Positions 41,633 through 53,525 of a DNA stretch of 64,000 nucleotides are shown piece by piece; the stretch's first letter is position 1; each line of letters opens with the position of its first letter. A program made the position numbers and the translations under genes. This DNA is from Turbatrix aceti (taxonomy: Eukaryota; Nematoda; Chromadorea; Rhabditida; Panagrolaimidae). Location of the stretch: assembly GCA_963969345.1 (NCBI GenBank), contig OZ017768.1:5294718-5358717 (forward strand). The letters are read 5' to 3'. A model generated the notes under the pieces. That model was not told the DNA's origin. It worked only from the letters and a program-made list of their open reading frames with translations, and did no database searches.

Positions 41633-44600
41633 TCAAGCCCTAACCTTGGGTATTTTGGATTCCACGGTGTGTCGGGAAGAAGCCTGTTTTGACCTGTCTG
41701 TCACAGCCGATGACCGAAGCGTGCTGGGACGCGTGCTTCGCGTCGGGAGCGCGGATTTTGTCGTCGTCGTTGACGGCGTTGTCGTCGTTGTTTTGGCCGA
41801 CGAAGCCCGGGTCGTCTTTGGCTCTTCCCTGGCGGAGGAAGAGGTTGTCTTGGACGATGCCGGTCTCCCGGACTGCGTCGTTGTCGTCGTTGGCGGAGGT
41901 TTGGTGGCTTTGGGTAGGACATTGGCCGGGGCGCTTGATGCAAGCGAAGGATGCTTTGGCATCGGGCGCACGACCGATTTCGGCTTCAACTTTGGCGAAT
42001 CCAACACCGGGACTCCTCGATCTCGAGGGTCTATGCCCGATTCCTTGTGCTGCTGGACGGTCATGATGGTATGCGTGTTCTGGCGCTCGAGGGAGAATTC
42101 GCCTTCGCTCGCGGCGACCGTCGCCGCTGCAGCCGGAGTCTGGGATGTCCCCGTTTGTGCAGGTGTCGGTCGTTTATTTGGTCTTTTAACCGGCGGAGGC
42201 CCTTTCTTCAGCGGCGCTTTTTTCTTCTCCGGCGTTCGCGCATTCTCTGCCTGCTGCGGCTTTACCGGTACAGTTTCCAGTTTACCTGGCGTGTGCTTGG
42301 TCGCTGCTGGATGAGGGATTTTTGACAGACTTCCCGCAGGGGGCGCTGCTGTGGGCAAAACTGCCCGTTCCCGACGATCTTTTAATGATAAAGCTCGTTT
42401 GTGCATCTGAAAATTTTACAAATCAGCCAAATATTTTTTTTTACGAAAAACAATTTTTTTAAACGAAAAACAATTTTTTTGAAAAAAAACTGTTTTTTTT
42501 TTAGAATTTTATTTTTTTCAAAAAATCAATACTCACCTCAGTGAAGCTCTTTTCACGTGCCAGCTCCTCCTTCTCGCTGGCCTCGATGACCTGCGAGATG
42601 ATGGGCCGGGGTCGTTCGAGGGACCTCGTTCGATCGTGTCTTCCTGCAGCGTGCTCCGTGAAGCCGACGCTCGAAGATCTCTTGTATGTCCTGTTGAAGC
42701 TGGACAGTCTGGGCGGTGGGGCGCGGGGCATCTTCATCTCTACGAAGATGCCCGATTCGCGGATGTGCTCTTGGTCTTCTGGGGTCAGCAGATTCCACGC
42801 GTCGCATTTGACGACGGAAAACGCATAGTGCAAGAGGTGCTTATTTGTGGAATCCAGGAGTTTGTGCACCAGGTGGATGAATCTCTGAAAAAATAGTTTG
42901 TTGGTATGGATTATCAGAATTTGGCATAGGTTTTTGAAAACGTCAAAGCACCTACTCACCTGGCTGTAATCACTGATCGGTATATTCAGTCGATCCCGGC
43001 TTCTTTTCGGCGACTGTTCAGCCATCGACGTCGCTCTCGCATGCTCTACTTCAATCAAGACCTCTTTCAACGTCATAAAAGTCTTGATCGCAGTGTCAGC
43101 GCTCAAAGAATGAATCAGCGAAGGCAAAATATCCTCCAGCAAAGCCAAATTCAGAGCTAGACCTTTTCCGTGGGATTTGAAAGCCTTAGAGCCGACGACC
43201 AGGTCGAATGAGCTGATGAGGAAGTCCGTGCAATAACCGATAACGTCTGCGACCAGCCCCTGGACCGTATCCGCCAGTTGCTGGGCCTTGATCCTCGGCA
43301 GACTGGCCTGGAGCTTCTCGCATCCCAGAAGAGCGTCAATGATGGTTTCTTCCGTGATTTCGGCGACCAGCGTGTCACAGCACTCGCGCTGCCACTGCTC
43401 GTCGAGGTGGAGGAACACGCGGCCCTTCCAGATGCGGGAAAAGTGCCTGGCTTGCCACTGCATGGCTTCGTCGTAGAGCGGAGCCAGACATTTGACGGAT
43501 TTGAACTGCGGAAGGGAGTCAAAGACTGCTGATACGCATGTTGCGCAGGGCTGAAAAAAAGTTTGATGAGAAAAATCAATTCGCAGAAAACAAACCCTAT
43601 GAAAAAAGTGGCATTTATGGGTTTTGAGATGCAACTGCGCAACCTGGGCCAGCTCTTCGAGGTCCAAATGAGTCGCTAGGGACACCAGTTCCCAGATCTC
43701 GACATCATCAGGGATACAGGTGACTCCGCCGTAGAGAAATGTAAGCAGAAAGTCGATAGCGTTGTGCGTAAATCCCCGAAGCTCGATTTTATTTGACTTC
43801 TTGAGCACTTTCCGGAACGCAGGACACGTTGCCCATAAAATGCACTTGTGAGCGTGCAAATCCCCGCTCGCAGTGGTCACGACGACGTCCGTATCCACAG
43901 ATTTGGTGTACATCTCCAGGAGGTCAGCAGCCAGTCGGCTGCATGGCAGCTTGTCGCCCACCGATCCAAGGGGCTCCGTCGTCGGCGTTAAATCCAGCGA
44001 CGTCAGCGAAGTAAGCGACGTGACAGAAAGTCGCTTGGCGAGCATCGCCCGGCCCCGAATGGAACCGCCCGTGCTGAGGGTATTGAGAGATCCCGTATTC
44101 TGAGAGGCATAGTAGACGCTCTCGGGCAGCGACTGCGTCATCATATCGGAGTCGCCGCCTAACCCGATGAACATGGGAAAGATCTTGGTTGAGGTCTTCC
44201 GCTTGACGGGAGACCCGGTCCGAGACAGCGAGGCTATTCCGCTGTCGTCGAGTCTCTGGAATCGCGAACTTGAATCCCCGCTTGCCGGAGGAGCGTTTTC
44301 GTTTCCCCCGTCTCCGTCGCTGGTATTGGTCTCGTCTTCTTCGACGATGTCGTACTGGCTGCGCTCGCTGTACCCCGACCAACACATGGGCGAGGAGGAA
44401 TCCATCGACGATGCCAGTTCCCGGAAGGTCGTCATCATCGGTGGCGAGGAAGATTCTCGTTCTGGGACCTGGTATCTGCTATTTCCCCTCCAGTTGGTGC
44501 CCGGGGCAGTCGGCGGTCTACTGGACGTCATTTCAGTCGATGGACTGCTTCCGGACATTGTAACGCTGCTGCGCGGGGTCGCGGCTTCAACATCGCCTCC

Positions 44601-45903
44601 GAGGCTGTCCGCATCACCGCTGCGAGGCGACCCGTTGCCATTGCTTCGGTTTGGCTGCCGTCGGGGCGAAGAGTGCGGCGAAGCACGCGGGGACGCGCGT
44701 GGCGAAGGAGCGCCTTCCGAATGACGGTCATTTTCTAGATGGTCATTTTCATCGTCCTGACCGCCAGATGATCCTGGTTCTTCTGCAAACGGCATAAATT
44801 GCATAAAGTTGCGTGCCGGAGCCAATGCCAAGGGTAAAAGTGCACAAGCGTTGTCATGTGCTCAAAAATTTGTAAAAAAAAGGCTAGGAAAATTGCATGT
44901 GTTTTTTTTGGGGTTTGCCTGCCTGCCACGTGAGAGCTTACATTTATGTTAGCTGCTGCCGTTTTCGAAAGAACTCAATTTTCTGTTCACCGGCGGCTAA
45001 ACAGTGCAATAAAAAATGGCTGCTGCTGTGCAAAAAACTTCTTGTGGCCCAAAAAAGACCGGACTAAATGCCAAAAAAAGGGAAAAAGCATCATAGAAGC
45101 AAATGGAAATTATTTAATATTTTGCAATCAAAAAAATGGAATGTGCCTCAAATGCCAAAAAAACGTGTCGTGCCGTAAAGACAAGATCAACTCACTGCCT
45201 AGTGGCCACATTCCGGTGAGTGCCGGATTCCGGAGAAATTTGACTTGTTTTCGCCCTGCATATTGCGTGCGTTAATTAGTGAACGGGTATGTAAGTAATT
45301 GACTGACTTGTATATGCCACAAGTTCAAAAAACAGTTTTCAAAAAGACGGCGAAGAAAAAGAAAAAGAATGGCAACAAGGAAGCCACAAATTTCTCATGC
45401 GAAAAACGCGCTCGCTCGCTCTTTGGCCGCTTGAAAAAAAATCGGAACGAACGCTGCGCTTGCTTGGGCGCTTCAACGGCTGGCACGTACTTACCTCTAT
45501 CCCGTGGCCTGTCTAAAAAACCACCAAATGTGGTAATTTCTTCATCGGTATAGACGGATCGGATAAAAAATGAGAGTCCAGCAAAGTCGACTTCTCCGAT
45601 GGCGACTTCCAGAGGTGCGGTGCTGCTGCCGTGGCTGCTGCCGGCGGTCTGGCCACTTCGAGGTCTACGGGCAACCAGGGGGCCCGAAATATAGCGATCG
45701 AAGAAAACAGGGGCTCTCTGGCGCAGGATACACGCGTGGGCCGGCACTTTGCTGCCATCCGCAGCGACGAGGACAAGATCTGCGGTTTCGGCATGACCGA
45801 CGAGGGCTGCCATGCTGGAGGATAGCCGATCGCTGAGACGACGGATTACTCGATCACGCTGACTGTTAAACTGCTCCCAGAGCAAAGAGTTGTTGCTTCG
45901 CAT
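41633..45903 (-). CDS. BTBD8: Two-BTB/BACK protein, BTBD8-like
   Basis: Five exons, 45903-45495, 44782-43596, 43550-42960, 42884-42537 and 42406-41633, give 1102 residues in phase. A first BTB domain lies at about 35-130 (ADLVLVAADGSKVPAHACIL). A ~290-residue disordered Ser/Pro/acidic linker follows. The second BTB is at about 422-520 (TDVVVTTASGDLHAHKCILWATCPAFRKVL, FLYGG), then a BACK-like helical region to ~730. The C-terminus is a basic Pro/Thr/Ser tail to 1102. Vertebrate BTBD8 has the same order (BTB-BTB-BACK-long tail) and binds AP-2 at synaptic vesicles. The long insert between the BTBs is unusual. Introns 2 and 3 (45 and 75 nt) are stop-free in frame. An alternative start exists at 44831. 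Confidence 0.8.
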
Positions 45904-48900
45904 GCTTCATTTCACCACCACGGTGACGACGAGTGAAGCATGGCACCGGCACTTGCGCGGATGACTCGTCTCTGAAGAAGGAAGCTGAAGCTATAGTAGC
46001 TCAATCCTTAGTTAGCGCGCGAAGAATAACAGCCCCGCGGGGTAATTATTCGATGAGACAGGGCGATAAAAGAAAGGAAGACAGAAAGCAGACAGGACGG
46101 GCACCACTACATGGACATGGGGACAACGAAATTGAAGCCTTTTGAAAGGAAGCGTTCGTTCGCTCGGCGGTGGCAGGAAGGGCCAATGCATCTGGTGCTC
46201 GCTCTGGAAGGGGGGCAAGGCAGACAACTCCCCCGGGTCCGTAGACAGCACAGCACAGTCACTGTTCGTCTCGGAGGCGACACGCATCGGTGCAAAGGCT
46301 ATGCCATCCAGTTAAAGGTAGCTGGATGGCTTTTATTCGAAACACGACACCAATTGTTTTACGTTCTTTGTTCGGTTTGGCAGGGCCGTAATTAGGGGGA
46401 CACCTACAATAGCGCTGTCTGCGTGCTGCAAATAGGCGCTGGCTGACCCGCACTTTTCCGTAAAACTCGACCGGGCACGTCTACGTCATTATCGTCGTCA
46501 TCGCGAGTTCGAGTCGCCATTCCCTCCGGCTGGAGTAAAAAGGCAACTCTGGTAAAGTAGTTCCGCGACGAAAAAGTAGACAATTTCCACGGCAAAATTT
46601 GTGGTTGTGGTTTCGACGAAAGCCACCTACGGAACCCCGCGTCCAGTCCAAATTAGGCAACGCCATCGCACATGGCTGCATCGGAGGCGAGGGTGGCCCG
46701 CTCAAGCCTGACAAGCTCACAAAAAGGCGTAACATAACATACCTGTTGAACGTCGGATAATCCGGCGAACGGCGCGAGACATCAATTAATATAATCTAAT
46801 CAGCCGAGGGCGGAGAATGGGATTTGCGCTGAAACAGAGCATCTGTTTCACGTTTGAGTGCTTGCTTCAGAGGCCACAAATCAATGCCAGACGCAGATGG
46901 GTGTAGTGCGAGGATGAGAGTTGTCCCTCGGACAACCAGTGTCGTGTACTATTATTTAAAACGAACGCCAGAGGCTGTAGCGGGCCAGCGGTCAGCTGAG
47001 GCTGTTTCCATGACTACCGAGGGAGCGGCGGCTACGGAACACTCAATGGACCGAAAAGAGGTACATTATATCGCCCCTGACATGAGTGAGATCGATGAAC
47101 AGGAGCCGGTTGGGTTGGCCTCGGTTGAATCAATCTGAGGACCGACCGGGCAACAGAAACCTGAGAATGAGGCAGGCGGGCGACTTCACAATGGACGACG
47201 ACAGCATGGACTAACTATGCCCGACGACCCCCCAAACAACCAGAGTAAACATCATTCATCCATCGCGCACGGAATATAGTAATATCCTCACTCCGACTCC
47301 AGCGCCTGTCTTGTTCCTCGTCGCGCACTCACCAAATCGGGACACAAGGTGCGCGACATGCAACGTCAAATACAAATTCGGATTGTGAGCGGATTTTGGA
47401 GGTTTTGAGCTACTTATTCAACTTTGCGGTAGAGCAGAAGAAGAACAAACGGGTCACGAACTTTACGGAACGAGCGGTAAAACAATACAAAACTCAGAAA
47501 CAGCGAATGAACAAATTTTGTAAAAGTCAAAAAATTGTTTCCAAAAATTTGACAGAAAAAGCAAACAGAAGGGAGCAAAAGACGATGCGGCCCGGCACTT
47601 TTATAGCAGTGAGAACATCTTCTTGCAACCAACCGCCCGGGCGTCTGTCACGGCAGCCAGCAGCAGCCAGCAACGGGAGTGACTCCGTGAGTGCACAAAA
47701 AGACCCTGCCACGCGGCGCGGTCAGTCACAGGCACCACACCATGCTAAATGCCATGGCGGCGTGGCATCTCTCCCCGGGGCACGGCACTGCCCTGAGCTG
47801 CAATCGATGCTCCCGCGTACATGCGCTGAGTTGATGTGAGTTGACAGCGAGCTGCCGAAATGAGGGGATTAAAGCAGAGCCGAATTATGTATCTAACGAG
47901 GACGCATCAACGCCTTGCCTTGTTTTGCCTCGTCTGGCCAACAACCGACCACCAACAAGTCAATGAGGCCACCCACCAGCGCTGGCGGCGGCGGGGTGTC
48001 CCCCCATAAAGGCTGATTCCATTATTTAAATAGTCTTTGTTTTGTCCTGTCCCCTTCCGAGTCGTGCATCCATCCGTGCATGTGACGTTTTTGTCTCTTC
48101 TGAAAAACCAGCCGCGAAAAGCAGACACGAGACAGCGCTCCACAATAGAAAGTTTGCCATGAACGAACCCAGGCTTCCTGGCATGCCGAAAACCGTCTTG
48201 ACGGGCCTGGTGGCAAAGTGTTTATAAATTAAAGCCGTCGACAGGCGGCAGTCGTCTTCTAGAGGCGGATTATGTACATCAGGCAACAGGCCTTTCATCG
48301 CAAAACCGCGAAACAATGCAGCATGTCTGTCGCCTCTACCCATCAATATTTCGCGCTAGCTGCTTCCATTTTGGAGAACGCTTTGTCTGGATGGATCTGC
48401 TATTCATTTACACGAAACAGTGGCCCCTGCAGTGGCACAGGCACGAAAAGTGGGTTGATAACACACAAGTCTGGGCCAAAATGGCCAGACATGTGCCCCC
48501 CCCCCCTCTTCAAAGCCTTTCAAATGACCGTAAGTGCAACTAAAGAGCCTAGCAAGTGCGCAACTGGACTGGAGAATAAACTAGGCGGGTTATACTCACT
48601 CGGAAGAGGTAAGAAAACTCGAAAAAGACCAGAAATACCCGGAAGAGAACTCTTCCGGCCGGCGATTTCTGGTCTCAGTAAGTCAGTCTTTCACGTCAGC
48701 CAAATTCACACCTATTGCGGAGTAAGTGCTCCCTCCTTCTCCCCTGACAACCTCATTCACTCACTCACACTCTGACTCAATCGACACACGTTTGCGTTTC
48801 CGAATTAATTTTCCACTTTGGAGGCAGGTATTGTTACACGACAGGAGCGAACGCAGCCCCGGCAGCAGTGACGCGAAAAAAAACAAACTTGGACAAAATG

Positions 48901-49433
48901 CAAGAAAACGCAGAAAAAAGTTCTGATACGCCAAGACAAACGTTTATTTCCTCTCTCCCTCCAAAAAAAATGATAGCAAAAAATTTGACGGATGTTCTAG
49001 TAAATACAAGATACATGTAAACCACCCCACCAAACCGGATAAGAAAAACAGCTCCAAGTCGAGTCAGGGGAGCCAAGGCACAGCCATCCATCCCGGTTGC
49101 ATCCGGGCCACGCAAAAAGACATTTATCTATCGACAGCAGTTGGTTGTCCCGTCGCCCAACGGAGAAGTCTCGATTGACATGGATGGAAATTGGGACCAA
49201 CAAAAAAAAAACAGACTCCATCGGGCGCAAATGGGCTATTACATGGACCGAGCTCTGCCGTTCCCGGACGTTTGGCGCTGCCTCATCAAACGTCCGAGAG
49301 GAGAGGGGGCTCTACATAGGACAGTCGGCGACGTTATCTGCTATGGGAATGGAAAGCGGATGAGAGATGACTACTGGCACTCAAATTCATTCTAGGGAAA
49401 GAAAGTTAGTCGACGCGTGGGCTGTAATCGTAA
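45904..49433. other. Gene-free 3.5 kb
   Basis: Between the BTBD8-like start and the acid phosphatase stop, both minus strand. Several ORFs of 60-150 codons on both strands have biased composition and no supporting splice sites. It includes a small hairpin at 48627-48674. Confidence 0.4.
48627..48674. repeat. 48-nt hairpin
   Basis: Outer 10-bp stem GACCAGAAAT/ATTTCTGGTC and inner 9-bp stem CCGGAAGAG/CTCTTCCGG are separated by a small asymmetric bulge around a 2-nt turn. Short for a nematode pre-miRNA. Confidence 0.5.
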
Positions 49434-51326
49434 TCAGTGGTGTCTGCCAACCAGCGGGGTTGTTTCGTCGTCTTCAGAAAGTTTACGGTACTTTGACCGG
49501 TACTGCAGGCAGGACCAGATGACAGAAATCAGGACGCCGACCAGAATAACCGTTATCAGGAGCAAAACGGCTGGAAAAGAGGAAAACTCCGTTGAAAATC
49601 CCAAAAAAGGAGCGCTCACCTGCGGAAGAAGCGTAGAAAGTGCAAAGATCACCGGCAGCAAGCAGCTCTCCGCCCTGGCACTCGACGAGGAATTGGAGGG
49701 TCGAGACGCGGCGTCTTAGACGACGGAAGGTCGAAAAACGGCAGGGAGAAGGACATTCGGGAATGGCGACTTCCTGGGCCGTGCCATTCAGTGTCGGATG
49801 CAAAAACACCTGAAACGTGGGGCTGTGAATGCCCGGATACGACTTCTGCTACTTCTGTTTTGTCGGTGGTCAGAGAAGACCGCGAGCACGCGCACGAGCA
49901 CGAACACGAGCTGCAATGCATAACAAATGACGCCACTCACTTTTACCACCGATTCTGAGGCGTTATCGTGTTTTGAGTCGTCACCATCGTGTAGTTCGAC
50001 AGCGAGGTAACTCGCGTATCCCAGGAGTTGGTTTCTGATGGGTGAGGAAAAGTTGAGGTATCTGGCGAGCGACATAATGTTTGTGTCGTGCTGAAAAAAA
50101 ACAGGGATCATCAAACATCCGTTTTTTTGTTCGCGAACGAACATTAACAATTTTAAAATTTTGTTCAAAGAATCGAATAAATGAGAACATTTTTGACAGT
50201 GTTTACTAACAAATGTCAAACTCTTACAAATTTTATTCGCTAAATTTGATAAATGTTATTTGTCATTTTTTTGCCAAATAACATCTATTTTGACACTGTT
50301 ATTCCAATTTTTGTTCTTTTTATCCGTTCGAAAAATTTTACTTTGTTTACGAACAACGCGAACAAATAAAAATCTGTTCGCGAACGAACACAAACGTTCG
50401 CTCAACCCTGGTTCCCAGACTCACAGAAGAAACCACGCTGAACTTGTTCTTCGTCTGATTTTGAAGAGCATCGTCGAACTTCCCAATAATTCTGTCGTAC
50501 AACCAGGCGCCAGGTGAGGGTCCCAGGTAGTCCACGATTTCCGAGTGAAGCTTTGAATTCAGTTCCCGGACAGGCTGAATCCAGGAATGCGCCCATTTCG
50601 GGAGAGGCAAAGTTTCTGGAATCGCCGACTGAAAACAAAAACGTTGCACGAATAATACCAAAAACGATCAAAAAACAAACTCTGGTTTTGATGACGTCAA
50701 CGACACGATTCAGAATCACAACATCTGTAATGTTGATGCCAGTGAGGGGTTCCAGTTCATCGACGACGTCCTGGTACTTGTCAATAAGCGCCAGGAATTC
50801 TGGATTCCATCTTTTGGAGCGGGAAATTTCAGGGCAGACGTCAAAGATGCCGGAAGAGACCGCGTCGACGAGAAAATCAGTGTGAACAGCGGCATAGCGT
50901 CTGCCAAACACCGACGACGAGTTGGAAGAAAAAAAACCAGCCAGAAGACCGTTGGCTGTTTCGATTGTCCGGTTATCAGCGCCAGCGAGCACGTCCAGCG
51001 CTGTCGGAACGTATCTTGCCGCGATTAAATCCCCGTAGCGCTCGCGGAGATTCTGACCAAGCTGGACCGTCTGGTCGACTCCACGCTGCGTCATTTCGCC
51101 GAGATAAAGGTCCAATCCGTCGAGAAGGCTCGGATCTTCGGTTGGAAAGATCAGGTAAGACGTCGGTACGCGTTCGCCGTGCCGGTTGATCTGACGAGTG
51201 TTTTACAGTTCAGCAAAACCATTTTACAAAAAAACTGCTACTTACGATGTGAACATGTCTGAGTGCGGCTTCTGAGGCCAAAACAAGACAAATGATGTAA
51301 ACAACAAGCGGTGAACACGGTGACAT
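49434..51326 (-). CDS. Lysosomal-type histidine acid phosphatase
   Basis: Exons 51326-51246, 51190-50681, 50628-50425, 50090-49941, 49809-49620 and 49570-49434 join in phase to 423 residues. Signal peptide at 1-20 (LVVYIICLVLAS). Catalytic RHGERVP at 30-36 (phosphohistidine His31) and the proton donor in HDTN at 266-267. Late cysteine pair PECPSPCRF resembles the family's C-terminal loop. A single membrane helix (about 380-400) and a short tail with YRSKYRKL, a possible tyrosine-based lysosomal sorting signal, make it a type I protein like vertebrate ACP2. It would hydrolyse phosphomonoesters at acid pH. Intron 3 (50091-50424) carries an R1 repeat. Confidence 0.88.
50119..50412 (-). repeat. 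Intronic TIR element, family R1, copy E
   Basis: On the gene's strand it begins CCAGGGTTGAGCGAACG about 12 nt after the donor, then GTTCGTTCGCGAACAG. It has the inner block ATGTTATTTGGCA...TGACAAATAACAT and ends GTTCGTTCGCGAAC then AAAAAAACGG, the same ending as copy A. Same orientation as the gene. Confidence 0.75.
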
Positions 51327-52026
51327 GATGAACAAGTCGTTGGTTGTGGCCACCGATGTTCAGCTGCAGCTGGCTGATGTGACGACCGGAGCGAACCAAA
51401 ACATGCGTGCGACGAAGGTATCCTTATCACCTATCGGGGGCAAGTGCAGGTCTTGGTCCCTCCTTCCCCGAGATAGCAAGAGGTCATAGAATGACCAGCG
51501 AACAGTATCATTTATCGTCGTGTCAATATTTTATCAAACACGATGCGCAGTTTTTTTGCTATCTTTTTTTTTTGTTGCATCCTATTATGCATGTTTGTTT
51601 ACTCGATCACCTTGTTATGCTCGAATCGTGAAATAAAAAAAATTGAAAAGAAAAATAACCCAAAACCAGCAATAAAAATAATTCCAATTCAAAAAACAGG
51701 AATTTTTTGAATCTTTCTGCGTGCGCGCTTTTGTCTCACAGTGCACGTTTTTCGACCGCGTGCGCCGCTTTTTACGCAATATCGAACGCAACGTTGCTTT
51801 CTGTTGTCGTCTGATGCACGTTTGACGTACGTTTCCAGTGTGTTCTTTTGTTTTTGTTGTGACTGCCTTATAACGCCACTCAAAATCTTTCAAAACCAGA
51901 ATTTTATCTGCGTGTGATTCACAGTGTTGACTGATGTTCTATTTTGTTTCGAGTCAATCGTCATCACTTTTTTTATCTCCTGTGACTTCAGTTAACGATT
52001 CTAGATTTCAGATTGCATCTCTGATC
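51327..52026. promoter_or_regulatory. Divergent region, acid phosphatase / FIS1
   Basis: 700 bp between the two start codons. The half near FIS1 is A/T-rich and the segment before the ATG ends in an acceptor-like TTTCAG (52004-52009). No specific motif assigned. Confidence 0.4.
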
Positions 52027-52880
52027 ATGGATATCGAAGCAATAATCGACGAACGAGTTGTTCCGAGCGATCTTGAGGTTTTGTATTTTTTATCTCGTAT
52101 CTTGAAACACGATTATTTTTTTTCAGTCAGCCCGCAGGCAGTACCTGGAGCAGCAGAAACGCGGCCAGCCATCTGCGCTTGCGGCTTTCACTTGTGCCCA
52201 TGCTCTTATTCGTTCAAGCAATTCAGATGCCCGTGATGGTATCAAAATTCTCGAACAACTTCTCAGACGCGAAACCGAGGACATTCCAAAGCGTGACGTC
52301 GTATACTACCTTGCCGTTGCTCATACCAGAATAAAAGTGAGTTTTTTTATGGTTTTATGATGTTGTTTGGTTCCGGGGATTAGTCACTGATCACCAATAT
52401 TCAATGGGCTGATTTTGTTTTTTTAGAGCCGGGCCCGGCCTAAATATAAAAAATGCGTGCCGGCAAAAAATTTTTGTACAAACCAAAAAAAAGAATTCTT
52501 ATCGAAAAAAATTGATAAAAAGAGTAAAAAGATGCAAAATAAGCAAATCGTGTTTTTTGCACGCTGTTTTCGAATTTTTATAAAATTTGCACAATTATAT
52601 TATTTTTTGCCGCTCGCTTTATAAAATTCGTGCCAGGACCACAAAAAAACGATCCTCATGTTAATTTTTTCGTGTTCAGGAATACGACCAGGCCCTGACG
52701 TACGTGAATCTTCTACTATCCGCAGAAAGCAGCAACCGGCAGGCAGCGGACCTCAAAGCGCTCATCGAGAAGCGCATGAAGCGTGACGGCCTTCTCGGCA
52801 TGATGATCCTCGGTTTCGGAGGTGGAGCGGCCGTCATTGCCGGTCTGACTGCGGCTGTCATCGCCCGAAGCCGTCACTGA
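52027..52880 (+). CDS. FIS1: Mitochondrial fission protein FIS1
   Basis: Three exons, 52027-52077, 52127-52336 and 52680-52880, give 153 residues, the usual length. N-terminal MDIEAIIDERVVPSDLE arm, two TPR-like helix pairs (ALAAFTCAHALIRS, GIKILEQLL, VVYYLAVAHTRIKEYDQALTYVNLLL, SSNRQAADLKALIEKRMKRDGLLG), and a C-terminal membrane helix (about 127-148) with a short basic end RSRH. It is a tail-anchored protein of the mitochondrial and peroxisomal outer membrane that recruits fission factors. The donor of intron 1 (GTTTTG) is weak. AATAAA lies about 110 nt after the stop. Nematodes often have two FIS1 genes; which one this is cannot be told. Confidence 0.93.
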
Positions 52881-53525
52881 TCGATTCATCTACCGCTCCC
52901 CCGACTTATCAACGGTCTGTGAGAACCTTCTAACCCTTGCGCCTTGAGGCCTCTTGTTTGCATGCATGCGATTTGCAACTGTAAAAAAATAAAAAAATGT
53001 ACGATAAAGACTTTTTTCTCCCCATTTTTGCGTACAGGGACGATGGGAATTCAGATTTTTTATTGTTTTCAGTTGTAAACATCTGTGAAAGGATCAATCA
53101 AGCTGGAAGATGGCTGGACAGGAGCCCAGAGGTGGCACATGACTCACAACATGCACAGGGGATGACTTGACACCAATGTGGCGGGATTTACGCGTGTTGC
53201 CGAATAACGAAGATGAGGCTGACTTTGACGGCGTGTGAAATACCAAAAAAAAACAAACAAATAATCAAACGGTCAAGTGTAGCGAAGCGAGAGACAATAA
53301 TAGGAGATACCCAGTGATCCGTGACAATTTTGACAAGATAAATGACTGGTTCGGGAGTGGAGTGACCTGCCTGCCTGCCTCACCGGTCCACGCCTGCCCA
53401 GGTGGCGGAGCTCCCGGTGGTGACGGCGAAGATGTGTGTAGGAGAAAAGAGGAGGAAGAAGAAGAAGAGCATACTCGTAGGTAATTGGTGTTGGTGGTCG
53501 GCTCGCGGAAAAGAAGCCAAATCGA
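52881..53525. other. Convergent 3' spacer, FIS1 / AGFG
   Basis: Contains the FIS1 polyadenylation signal at 52988-52993 and a polypurine GAGGAGGAAGAAGAAG tract near 53450. No gene. Confidence 0.4.

Noticed and set aside
47396..47839. 147-codon ORF on the plus strand
   Set aside because: Mixed low-complexity composition, no acceptor or polyA context, no domain.
48026..48346. 106-codon minus-strand ORF with a hydrophobic stretch
   Set aside because: The hydrophobic part is internal and no coherent gene structure surrounds it.
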